A DNA stretch of 64,000 bases from Odontesthes bonariensis (Eukaryota; Chordata; Actinopteri; Atheriniformes; Atherinopsidae): contig NC_134515.1 in the NCBI RefSeq assembly GCF_027942865.1, positions 19,428,227-19,492,226 on the forward strand, in the 5' to 3' direction. A program made the translations under genes and the position numbers. The notes under the pieces were generated by a model. It made no database searches. It was not told the origin of the DNA and saw nothing but the letters and a program-made list of their open reading frames with translations. How positions within the stretch are numbered: the first letter of the stretch is position 1; every line of letters begins with the position of its first letter. This document shows, piece after piece, positions 24,601-37,400 of the stretch.

Positions 24601-25108
24601 TAAATATTAATACCATCCTGAGGCTAATTGGTGCAGTTTTCGTGACGCTATTACAATTACAAAGCCGGAAAATAGGCGAATGTCGAATATAAAACCAACT
24701 TCACCCCGCTCCGCCTAGTCGGGATGGTTGAACCACACATGCGGGACGGATGAAACACCTTATTTTAAACAGAAACTATTGAGCTTACTATTTTTTTAAG
24801 CAACATACCGGACAACATACTAGTGTACTCGTCATTGCTCAAATTTCACATTATTTCTCAGAATATAAATAGGTCAAAAAAATATGTTTGTCAATGAAAT
24901 CACGATGATTACAGCTGATCTTTATGCACGCGCACCCACTAATCTATAACGTGTGTCAATCGCCCCGACAGCGACTAATAACACATAAACCTTTTTTGCC
25001 ACTAAACTTCAAAACTCTGACATTGCACACTTTAGGACATGTTTAATTACTAGTTCACCTGTTGTATAGTCATATTGGTTGGTTTTCGATGAAATCGCTG
25101 TGTTTCAA

Positions 25109-25179
<71 letters not shown>

Positions 25180-28100
25180 GCTGTGTTTCAAACGATTGGG
25201 ATTCGGAAACTATGGCGGCCAAAAGGAAACTATGGCGGGCCGCCATAGTTTCCTCAATGTATGGGAAACACTGCTGGGTTTATTCATTTCAATAGATATT
25301 TCCATTTTAAAGCTAGTCAAGCCGGGCATTTGCCACAGGACTGAGGCAGGCTGTCACAATATTTCTTGACACATATTCTCATCCTTAAACCTCATGGAAA
25401 TAAATAGCTCATAAGTGCCCACCTGACTGACCAGGTCCCTTTGCAGGCCCTTCCACTCCAGGCATGTCAGCGTTTTGGGGAGGGAACGTAACTTCATAAG
25501 ATCCTGGCATCCTAATGTTAAGCAGCTGGGCCATGGCCATCATCACATGATTAAGTTTCTGTGGGGGGGTGGGGGGAGTCTGTTAATACGCATGGTGGGA
25601 AAAATTAAAAAGGAAAACAAAAACATTGCGATAAAGATGTCACAGTTCAGTACCTTGGCTGCAGCAGAAGACATGGTGAAGGTAACAGACACCTCATTGC
25701 TTTTTGCCTTGTCCCAGTGGTTTGATGTGGAAACTGCCTTACCATCAGGTCCCTCAAATGGTTTATTTTCTGGAAATGCTGTAAAAAAAAAAAAAAAAAA
25801 AAAATTATTTAATTAATTAATTGAGTTAAACATTTATTCATAACATTATGATGCATCCCCATAACAATTTGTTCTGTTCAGTGTCTGGTAAACGCATTAA
25901 AAACGTGTGCTGTACCTGGGATGGTAGTGCGAGGTATGAGCGGTATAATGGGGGATATTGCTCTCTCCGTCTCCTCCTCCTTAGGCTCTCGCAGTTGAGG
26001 AAATCGGGGCGTTTCATCTCCTACATTACTCTCAGGGGATGATGCTGGGATGATGCTTTCTGGAGCATCTTCATCATCGCTCTCCATTCTAACACACACA
26101 CACAAAAACAAAAAAAAGTTAACATATTTCCTTCATTCACAGCAACTTGTTTTGCGTACAATAATGAACTCAGGAAAACGATTTTATTGTACCTTATATC
26201 CTCATTCTGGTTATGTGGTGGGGTGGGGAGGGCTGCTAGAATATCTACACTCTTCACCTCCTCTGGAACGGATTCTGCAGATAAACGATAGCATTATAGT
26301 ACATTTAGAACCCAGCATAACTGCAGATGAAGCATCTTCAAAGATTCAGAAAATATACTTACCCATTGGCTCTTCTGCTACCTCTGCATCTTTCTGACCC
26401 TCAGAAAGCTCCTCCCCAGGAGTCACTCCATTTAACAGCTTGTGTTGTACTGATGGTGGCGGGGTAGGGGGCAAGGAGGATGGGGGTGTTGGGGGGTTGC
26501 TGAGGTTACTCTGTAGAAAGTCACAAAAAATGGGTTTTGAGACTCAAGTTTTTGAAGTCTTTGCTCTAAAAGTAGCATTATACTACAAACAAAAGTGATG
26601 GTGCATGTGTTTAGTTGTACCTTGGTAAGTAACTGAGAGTAGTAGTCTGGGATATTGTCCAGCACTGCATTCCCAAATGATCCTTTAAGCTGGGCTTTGC
26701 CATTGGCTGGGCTGCTTCCAAAAGGGGCAAAGAGGTCCAGACTGGCAGTGATTGAAGGCTCCATCAAGGGTAGCAGAGAGAGACCCTGGAGGGTAAACCA
26801 CCCATTAGTCTAAATAACCAAGAATCACTCCTCAAAACATCAGTGGCAATAAAATAGATTATACTTGTTTTTTTTTTTAAATCTTTTTACCTGTTTGAGT
26901 TGTTTTATTAGGGCCTCAGCACTTTTCCCAACCTCCTCCTTCTTATTCTTCTTCCGTGAATTAGCCCCTCTGTCTCCAGTTGCCTTATTTGTGCGCTTTG
27001 GCTTTTGTACAGGAGCCCTTTTAGTTATAGACTGTAAATCCTGTGAAGGTTGAGAGTATAAATACATATTTTTCCCCACAAATAACTCGAAGATTAAAAG
27101 AAAATTAATGGAAAAAAAATAAACACACCTCCATATTTCGTGGAGTTCCTTGAAGCTTTTGCTCAAGCATTGCAAGTTTGCTGTTGATGTGACCATTGAT
27201 CTCATTATGGATGCCTTCAGAGGGCCTTTGAGCACAGAGTTGAAGATTCTTGGTTTTCAGGAGTTTCTGTAGCAGCTGCTGTCCAGTCTCAGGTCTAGGA
27301 CCTTGGGCCTCAGGGTCTCTAGACATATTTCCAGTATTAATAAAGCTAGTGTTATTCTCAGACATAATCGCCTCACCAGCTGCTTCTCGCTTTATGACTC
27401 CAGGATGAGTCTCTTGTGAATCGCACTGAACCTCCTTTGGTTCCTGTTTGATGTTCTGTATCATCATCTTGCAGAACTCCCCTTGCTGTGTGTGAGGACC
27501 ATGGCTTTCGGTAACCTGCTGCAACTGCTGCTGAACATTCGTGCCTTTCTGTGGTCCATTAGGAATAACTGAAGCTGTCTGAGACGTTTCACTGCCTGAC
27601 GATGGAGTTTCTACTTTCAGCCCTGGACAATCAAGTGGGCTCTTGGCTCCAGGTGACCGGAGAGGGGATGCCTTGACTTGGCTGTATGGACTCCCCCTTC
27701 CAGCTCTACCATCACCTACAGAAGGTGAGGAGACATGGGATGAATGGGGTGAGGCTGGGTGGACTGGACTCATGCCAAAAGGGCCTCTCGGGGAATATAC
27801 ATTGGATGGAGAGCCCTGCACACGGCCTGCTGCAGCTGCCATTAGTGCTTGTTGGTTCTGGTTGGGAGTCGGTGGACGCATAACTTGATTAAATGTGTGT
27901 CGTTGTGGATCCCCAGAAGAGTTGACTAATGGTTGACGTGGAGACGCTGGCCGCACCATGCGATTTGGGTCCATTGGGGAACGTGGCATTGGTACCTGGC
28001 CTCTCAACATATGCTGCTGCATCATATCACCTGCTTGTGGCTGTTGCTGGCCGGGAACCATCATCCCTTGCTGCATCTGAGGAGCAACAGGCTGCTGGCC

Positions 28101-31100
28101 AAACACGCCTGCTTGTTGCTGACTGGCCACTGATCCTGGTTTCCCCATGCCTCCATATGGCAACTGATGGCCGTCCATCCCCATCATCGGCTGCCCAACC
28201 TGTGGAGGTTGAGGTCTTGGTTGGCCTTGGCCTACTGACATTCGCATCATCTGTCCCTGATGGAGCTGCCTCTGCGCAAGCATAGCTTGAATGTGCTGTA
28301 TCTGTTGATTTGGGGGTAAATTGCGGAGCTGAGGGTTCTGAGCAATAATAGCCTGGATGTTGATGGGAGCACGGATCTGTCCAGGTGGAACCCCAGGCCT
28401 CTGTGCCATCATTCCTTGCTGTGGAGCTCTCATCATGCCCATCATTGCCTGCTGTTTCTGCTGCTGGGCCATCAGGGCTTGCTGTTGTGGGTTAAGGCCC
28501 ATCGGGACAGGTTGCGGCTGGCCAGGATGATTTTGACCTATGATCTGCTGCTTCATGGTGGGATCTTGTGACTGCTGTGAGGTATTTTGAACAGTCTGCT
28601 GTTGCGGTAAGAAATCAACGGGTTTGATTTCTTCTTTTATGGTCATTAAACCGGGTTTCTCTGCACTGATGGGACCATGCCTCTGGAGAGCAAGAGAAAG
28701 TTGATGCTGTTGTTGCTGAGGCCCACCAGTTTGCTGGTTTCCACTTAAACCTGGCTGTTCATGTACAGATGGATTGGACGGATGATGTTGGGTTACATAC
28801 ATCTGGTTTTGATGCTGCTGCTGCTGCGGTTGTAACTGTTGTCGTCCCAGGTCAGATTGATGATCATTAACAGAGCCTTGTTGGGACACCTGATTGGGAG
28901 TGGAAGGTCCACTGTGTTGTGGTGGAGTTCTTGAAACAGGGCTGAGGATTCCACCCTCTTTGGGTCCTGAGTTTTGGCCGTCTGTAGACCCTTGAGGTTG
29001 GGGTGTATTACTTCCTGCTGATGGCGGGGAGCTCATCTGTGGGGTAGAGGGTTGGGAAAGTCCCCCTTGGTCTTGGCTAGTCTGACTGACCATCTGTGTT
29101 GGGTGTCTTTGCTGTGTGACCTGCTGCTGCTGAAGGTGGCTTAAATTCTTCGCAGCATTCTGTTGCTGCTGAGAGGCTAGCATGTGTTGGGCCAGAATAT
29201 TCTGTTGTTGTGGGGTCAACTGAGCCTGGGGTCCTCTGAGTCCTGGGTGACCTGGAGATCCCACTACACCCTGCTGACTCATCATCAGCTGAGGCCTCTG
29301 TTGCTGTGATGACTGATTCCCTATAATCCCTGACTGAGCAGCCATCATGGCTTGAGAATGGTTAATAGGCTGGCCTGCTACAAGGTTATGCTGTGGTGGA
29401 GCCACAGACTGGCCTCCAACCATTGCTTGCGGGACTTGCACCATGTTCTGCTGATTAGCCTGATTGGCTAACATTCCCTGTTGAGGGTTTCCTTGCTGTT
29501 GGGCCATAAGTTGGTTGCCCATCATCCCAGGCTGTGTGATTAAACCAGACTGCTGACTTGGGTGTGGCATTGGTTGCTGACCCATCATCTGCTGCTGCTG
29601 CTGTTGCTGCTGAAGCTTTGCCATCTGCATCCTATGCTGAAGCTGTCTTTCTTGAAGAAGCCTGGGGTCAGCACCTTGCATTCCAGGCCCCTGTGGGAAG
29701 AACCCTGCTGGAGCGCCAGGAGGGCCTGGGACCCTGGCAACACTGCCTCCAAGAGTAGCAGGAAGCTGCGGTTGTGCTCCTCCGATAAAGGGCTGCCCTT
29801 GGGGCATCCTTAAAGGCATTCCACCTTGGGGTATCATGCCAGGGTGCTGTCCCACCACAGGTGCTGCCTGCTGGCCCATCATCATCTGGCCAGGCATCTT
29901 TGGAAACATGTGAGATGGTCCCCCTTGTGCAGAATGACCTTGAGTAAGAAGACCTGAGCCTTGCTGATGCTGCTGTTGCTTGCTTCGGTATTCTGCAATA
30001 AGATTGGTGTGCTCTTTCTGCTGCTTGCGTACCTGCAACAACAAAAAAAAAAAAAAATTGTCAACAGTTATCAAATGACATATCAACATGCAATTAGCCT
30101 TTGCAATGCAACGTGAGGATTTTGCAGACACCTTAAAATAAAAAAATAAAAAAATCTACACACCTGGTCAAGTTGCTTCTGAATTTTGCTTTGCTCCTCG
30201 GTAACCAACTTCAGTTTCTCTGCATCTGCCTCAGCAAACTCCCTGCCAGCTTTCTTAGCAGTGCGCTGTTTAGCACACAGCGCCTTGCGGGATTTTCTGT
30301 GAACTCCAATCTGTTCCTCCAAAAATTTCAACTGCATTTGTAGCAACTGCTGGGTATGAAGTAGCCATTCTTCATATTGGTGCTGTTCTGCATCATCTGT
30401 GACAGAGGAGAAAACGGTAAGCCATCCTTCATAAGAGAATGGTGGTAGCAACATTTATTTCCAGGTGATTAAACACATTTTCAACAATGAGAAGTATTCA
30501 GAAGACATACTGATAATTCCTTGCACAAACTGAGGAGGGTTAGGTCTTGTCTGGATAGGATCACTTGGTTCTCCCTCCTAAAGACAAGAGAAGAACATTT
30601 AGATAACTCAGATAACAATGACTTAACAAGAGAAGTAACTCAATCAATTACAAAGAAAGAAAGCACACCTTTAATGGTCCGGGTGCAACCTGAGCTGGAT
30701 CTGTGCCTGGGGCAGAGGCCAGCCGCTGAGCAAGCAGAGAAACTTGTTGCCTGAGGACAAAGCATACAAAAACTCAACAACTATACTTCAGGTGTAAACA
30801 ACCGTATCAACAATTTCCAAGTTTATCCTTTTGGCACTGGAGGAATTAAGAACATTTCCTATCGTTCAGATCTATATAAATGCTACTCCGTTTCACACGC
30901 TGTTGCACCATACAGTACACGGCAAGAACACTATGGACACATAATAATCAAAAGTGTGGCTACATTCCTTGCGGTTGAAGCTGTTAATGTGTCACAATGC
31001 TTATTTTTGTACTCGTGAAAGGGCAGCAAGAGAGTGTCCTTCACAAAACGTAGCTACGGTTTGTTCAAAAGGTTGGCAGATTTGTCTCTTATTGAGGGAT

Positions 31101-31421
31101 ATTTGAAAAAGTCCTTATTGTGGAAGAAAATGTTGAGTTGGTTCAAATTAAGCCCAACAAGCCTTTGTTCTACACATGTACATGAATTGATTGATTTGGC
31201 TGCATTTGTGCAATAAGATGCGTGTCTACACAAACCATAATAAATAGACTAAATGCTACAATGCAAGTAAAAACAAACGGGTTATTTGAGCAAGTTATTT
31301 AACTGCCACATGCCATAGGTTACCTCTGCCATATAGGGGTTGACATGGTTTGTAACCTCTGCTGGGGAAGTTATGCGATTGGTGGGTTTGTTTCTTTTAT
31401 GGCAGATTTAATTCAAAGTGA

Positions 31422-31467
<46 letters not shown>

Positions 31468-34400
31468 ACAGCACCACAACTGTTTATACCGGCACTTCAG
31501 GCATGTTAGACTTGCTGCAGTTTTCTCCCTAAACAGTAGGTATTGCTGCTGAGACGATGACACCCCGACACCGCAGGAACAGCTTCAGAAGAAGTAAAGG
31601 AAGTTAAAAAATACACAAAGTTTCAACTTCCGTGTTCACCTTTAAGCTGTCTTTTTTTTGTTTTTGTAACATCTAGAAACAGCTGTATATATTTTTTTTT
31701 GCCTTTGATAGGTTGTACAGATGCATGTAGAGATGGACCTACTTGTACTCTTCCCAGTAGCTCTGTTTTTCCAAACACGGTGCTCACAGCGTGTGCCAGG
31801 TTACAAAAATCAAGGTGCGCCACAGGACAAAACAAACTGAATGCAAGTAAGCCAATGAGTAAGGCATGGCTCAACAAAGAAGTAATCAAGTTTGGAGGTT
31901 GATCTGCATACAGGAACTGTTCACCTGTCATTTGATGGCAGTTGTGCCATCTGACTGCAATTCTTTTGAACATTTTTGTGTAGATAAAAATGAACTTAAA
32001 AACATTCTAATCTCAACTTTAGAATTAAAACAAAAACATTCCAAATCATGTTTGAAAAGTTTTATGCTTAACAAAAAGTACCTGTTTATGCCAGGGGGAA
32101 CAACCATTGGATCCTGTGCCAACACTCTCTTAATACCCTTAAGTGCCACCATCTTTGCCTTGGCAATGGGATCCATGATGTCATCAGCAGCAAATTTGTC
32201 CAACTCTGCAAGAAGAAAGAAATGCTGCAGATGAAGAGAGGAAAAAGAAAAACTACGACATAAAGCCCTGAGAGCGATCATTCATTGTGCTTACCCTTGT
32301 CCGGGAAGAAACTGTTGGCTAGCGCCGATTGTTTAACCACTGGTTGTGGTTGATGACCAAGGCCTGTGTGCATCGCTGGCTGTCCTGCCCTCATCATGGC
32401 TTGTTGTTGGGTCATTGCCATGTGAGGCTGAGGTACCATTCCAGCTTCTATAAGCCTTTGCTGCTGCAACATGTGTGGAGCACGGGGTACCATTCCCGAC
32501 TGTGCTACCATTCCTTGGGGCGGTGGTCGATGCGGATGTTGCAGCATTAGCTGCCCAGGTGCCTGTGGGTTCGGATGTTGACTTGCGAGACCAGGAAAAT
32601 GAGGAGTCATGCCTCCCTGTTGAAGGGAACTCAACTGCTGCTGTTTCTGTTGTTCTTTTTTCTCATGTTCAAGAAGATCTTGTATTAGAAGAGGCAATTC
32701 GCCATCTAAAGAACTCTCTACCTTTTCCAAATCTACAGCAGGAGAGTGTTGGCCACCTACATCAGGTAGCCCCAGTGGATCATCACCTATGTCTCCATGT
32801 GGCGCACCCGAAGGAAAAGAATCACCTTGGCCAGGCAAGGAGTATGGAAGTCCTCCTAACCGAACAGAGCTGAGTGAGGTTGACTGGTTTTCTGTTTGTG
32901 CTGGCTTGGCTGTTGTTGTGGTCCCGCCAAGTAGCATTGACACAGCCTCTCCCATTTCATCTTTAACTACAGTCTGTCCTGACTGCAGCTGAGGGGTCAG
33001 ACCTCTGTCCTCTACTTTGACTTTGGATAGATCAGGCGTTTCTGCTGAAGGTGGCAGCTGGGTAGCAGATTCCTGTGCAGCAGTTGGGATTTTTGTTAAA
33101 GACTTTTGCCCAGGTTCCACTTTGGCTTTTTCTTTCACTTTAGCATGGGAAGATCCAGACAAAGATGAAGGTGTTTCACTTTCTGCTTCCACCAGCCGCA
33201 GTTGGTCTGAGAAAACATCTTTAGGGTCACCTTGATCCAGTTCAGGGTCAGTGTAAGCTAGCAGGTCAAACTCGTCACTGTTAAGTAAGTCATCCAGATG
33301 TGGATCATTGGTTTCAAGGTTGCCCAAGTTGCCCAAGTCATCATCTCCTTTATCGGGATCCAGATCAAGAGCTAGATCGTCCTCATCCTCCACACCTCCA
33401 TCCCCTGGAGCATCCCCTAGCCCCTCAAGGTCAGGCTCTGGCAGTTCCTCACTATTCTCTGTTGTTGCAGTCTGAGGCTCTGTCACTAAGCCTGGCTGGG
33501 AAAGTCTATGCTGCTCAGTGCTAGGGGTGCTGGAGGTGGAAGCAGCTGCCTGAGGCAGCATATGGGGCTGTTGTGATACTGAGCCTGTAGACTGTTGAGG
33601 CATTAAAACTGATATACCCCCCTGTGGTATCCCTAGCTGTGAGTCACCACCTCCCTCAGTTTGTATACCAGGTTGAGCTATAGGATGTTGCTGGATGTAG
33701 GATGCAGCTATCTGTTGCTGTGGGACAAAGAGACGTGGTCTTGGTTGGGGTCCACGGGGCATAAATTGTGGTCGTAGAGGCAGTCTTTGTGAATTGTGTC
33801 TCAATTCAATAAACTGTGGAGGGGGGCCTTGACCAAGTGGTTGTATCGTCTCTCCTCCATGTCCTGACATCATGGTGTGAGGATTACCCACACCTTCCAT
33901 ACCTTGGATGTTGACAGCAGGATTAAGGTTGTGCCTTATACCCATAGCCTCCATCCCAGGTTGGGGGAACCTTCTTTGACCCGGAGCCTGGCCCTGCCAA
34001 TGAGGAGGAAATGGTGGACGAGGAAACATGCCCTGAGGTCTGATAGGCCCTGGTAGCCTGAAAAAAAAATATATATAATGAATAAATCATATATTACAAC
34101 TCAGTCCATAATGTGTAGTATAGTAGAATTCCGAGGATGTAACTAATTCATCATTTCTTTGAGTATCTACATCATAAGTGTACCGTATACCTTATTGCAC
34201 CAGGATCCACAATGGCAGGTGTTCCTGAAGGAGGTGGGCGAATTAGCTTATCATCCATGCCTCCTACAGCCATGGGCATCTTGCCTGCCACAGAAGCCTG
34301 AGCTCCAGAAGTAGCAGCAGCGACACGATCCTAAAGAAATTAATAAAAGTTAAATACACAATTCTTTGTTTTACTGTTAGCTTTCAGAAGTTATTAGGCA

Positions 34401-37400
34401 CCTGTTAAAGGTGGGGTTGGGGTTCTTTTTCTGGAGCATTTTTTTTACATATTGCTTGAAATACTTTTCACACCCCCATTGCAACCAATTAATTAAAAGT
34501 TTTGACACAAATATGAAAAGTTTTAGTGGCCTCTAGAACGTACAATCTAGGAAAAACACTATCCACTCATACTGAACGGACCGTTAACGATGATTGGATT
34601 CTGATGCCGTCTATCAAACTGCAATCTGCTCCTCCCTCCCCCTCCTTCCCCCTGTGCGCGTACCCTGCTCCGTGAATGAATTACGCGTCCAGAAGCTTGG
34701 CAGGAAGCTAAAATAGAGCCAGCTTGGCTAGCACCTAGCATTATTAAACGTATAGTTAGCATATACTAAATACTAAATACGGCAACGATCGATGCTTGCT
34801 GTCAGAACAGCGCTCGTGCACCTTTGTGCTCGTTCATGTACTCTAGAGGCGTGGCTTCGGGGGAAAGTGAAGAAAAGGGCTGGGACTTTTGACCTGTGTA
34901 TTTTCAAAATGCAGCTTCGCTGGACTCAAAATCCAGGATCTCCTACCCTACCTTTAATGTAATTTAACTCTTAGTTTCGTCAAGTAATAGAGCTTCTTTT
35001 TCATAAACTTTAAAGCAAATCAGATGCTTAATACTCGTGCAATATTTTGTTTCAGCCATGTCCCGGCAATACGTGCATATGCAAACGTATCAACAGAGGA
35101 TTTTTTCATGACCAAAGTCTGCTCGATATAACATTCATTCCAACAGAGGGTGAGGGGGCAATCCTCCCCCTGTGGACCTGACTCACAGCTCTAACACCAA
35201 AAGACCCCCAACCCAGAGTGGATGCATGGTTTTTCCTTTCTATAGTCGCTCTTCCACCCTCGGTAGAGAGGACATTGACAAAAAGCTACAGTTTCACCAA
35301 TAGCTGCTACTTTAAGGTAACTACATCACAGACAGAGCAGCACTAAAAGAGGAACTAGCGTAATTTCTGAGAAAGGGAGGATTAAATTAATACCAGGACA
35401 TCCCTCAAACTGCCATGACACAAAACTGGCACCATCTCAACATATACCTGTGGGTAAGGTGGTGGTGCTCTGTGGGCCTTGTCCTGTTGAAAGGCTCCCA
35501 TCTCTCCTGCTGACCAGCCAGGGGATGCGCCTTCAGCAGCAGCAGCAGCGGCTGCGGCCTCCTTCTCTTGTCTCATAGAATTTCTCTGCATTTGCTGTCG
35601 GATTAAGAATTCCCTCAGTCTCTGGCGCTTAAGAAAGAACAAACAAAAAAAAAAAAACACACAAGAAGCAGCGATAAGAAAAACACAGATATGTAGATAT
35701 GTAATGTGTGAGGGTTTCGATGGCTACTTTTGATACCTGTCTGTGTTTCTCCTGCTCAGATGGGCTAAGTCCTACTAATGAAGGGTCCTGCACTGCTGAA
35801 ATGTCAGGCATTTCTTGATTGCCTGGAAGAGATGGCTGATGAGGCAACCCTGGAGGGTGAACAGCAGGTAGTTCTTGAGATCCAGAAGGAGGTGGCACCC
35901 TGGAGCTGATGTCTGCTCCCAATGACAGCTGTGGTTGTGGCTGTGGTTGATGAGGCTGACCCTGTACCATCTGAGTCTGCTGTTGGGTTACTTGGAAGCT
36001 TCCCCTGCTGGGACTGCGGCTGAAAGTGGGGAGTGCTGATGGTTTACCAGAGAGAGGGTCCCCTGTAGAGCTGTTGGTAGGGTGGGCTGAAGGTGGCTGG
36101 TTAGGATGAGGTGACGTTTTGTAACTTCCAGTTCCCTCTGGAGCAAGAGAGGGAGTGCGAGGAGGTTTTTGAACAGTAGCAAAAGGGTCTCTAGATTGTG
36201 GCCTTGATGGTGGCTGAGAACAAGGGTCTGGGGACTGGAAGCGAGGTGTAGCTGGAGACTGGACAGAGTAAGCATCATTGGACAGGCCGCCAGGAGTGTG
36301 GGGAGACTGAGAGCTGCCCTGGGACTGTGGACTAGAGGGCACTCTTGGACATCCATGATCCTGTTGAGCTACAGGGTGTCTCTGGGGTCCAAGAGAACAA
36401 TTGTCAACAGACTGTGGTCTGGGAGTAAGCGATGGATGAGCATGGGGATCGGAGAAAGTGTGGGAGGGAGACTGCCTGTAGCCCTCAGAAGGATGGCCAG
36501 GAGAGGCTCCAGGATGAAGTGCTCCACTCTCCCCTTGGTGAATTCGTGGTGTCATAGGTGCCTTGAATAAACCATCCCCAGACTCAAGCATCCCAGCAGG
36601 GGAGCCAGCGGAATGCTCAAGTCTTCCAACAGAACCGGACCGTGGAGAAGGCGCACTCATATCAGCCCTATACTGTCCTGTACTTGCAGGTGAGGAAGCT
36701 ACTGCAGAGGGTGAGGGGGATGAACCATATTCTGACCGTCCCATTCCCTGCTGGGTTCTGAAAGAGTCTCCATAATGAGCATTGTGGGATGGTGAGAAGA
36801 TGGGCGACTCCCCAAGCCCAGGACCTCGTGAAAGAGGGCGTTCAGGGGGTCCTAGTGACTCAAGAGAGCCTTGCTGAGGTTGTGGTAGATGACCCTGTTG
36901 CTGCTGCAGTTGTGATCTAAAGTAGGGGTCAACGTGCTGAGCTCGTCTGGGGGTTCCAGGAGCTCCTGGTTGCATGTCAAAAGGGCCAAGACTGGCTGGC
37001 CGTCCCTGAGGAGGACCCTGTGGGCCGGAAGCGGAAAAACCTGAGGAAGAGGCCTGTAAAGGACTGGCCCCAGCATGAGAGAAGGGTGTGGTTTGATGCG
37101 AGTGAGAATGAGGTGACTGAGGAGGAAGTTTGGCCAAAGGATCTGTCCTTATTTCAGCTGATAATGGGGTTTTAATAGGTCCCTCTGAGAAAAAGACAGA
37201 GGATGATCCTGAATCTGGAGGGAAGGGAAACGGGCTGTCTGCAGAGCTCGGTTGAGATGAAATTGATGTAGCGCCTGAAGGTGGTGGGATCTGGAGGTGT
37301 AAGCTCGGCCGGTCTCCCTTTGCACGACCTGGCTCTGTTTTGACTGGCCTGCACACCTGACTCTCTGCCTGCTGTGAGAGGGAATAAGACAAGTACAAAA

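Larger units (their letters stand above)
23855..25273. mobile_element. hAT-like non-autonomous DNA transposon in kmt2d intron
   Basis: Both ends begin CAGTGTTTCCCA read inward, and the similarity resumes with GGAAACTATGG on both sides, giving imperfect terminal inverted repeats. The left end starts at 23855 and the right ends at 25273. The 6-bp direct repeat CTGGGT flanks the element (23849-23854 and 25274-25279). hAT elements usually make 8-bp duplications, so the superfamily call is tentative. No transposase ORF is visible. The element lies between the exons at 23574-23695 and 25423-25558 and carries a nested poly(A) insertion. Confidence 0.7.

Noticed and set aside
25062..25369. Open frames encoding long polylysine
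   Set aside because: They are translations of the A68 homopolymer in a transposon inside an intron.
27105..30131. Reading the glutamine-rich frame as a separate gene starting at its upstream Met
   Set aside because: The extra N-terminal residues are intron sequence. A good acceptor at 30033-30034 joins VRKQQKEH to the preceding coiled-coil exon in phase.
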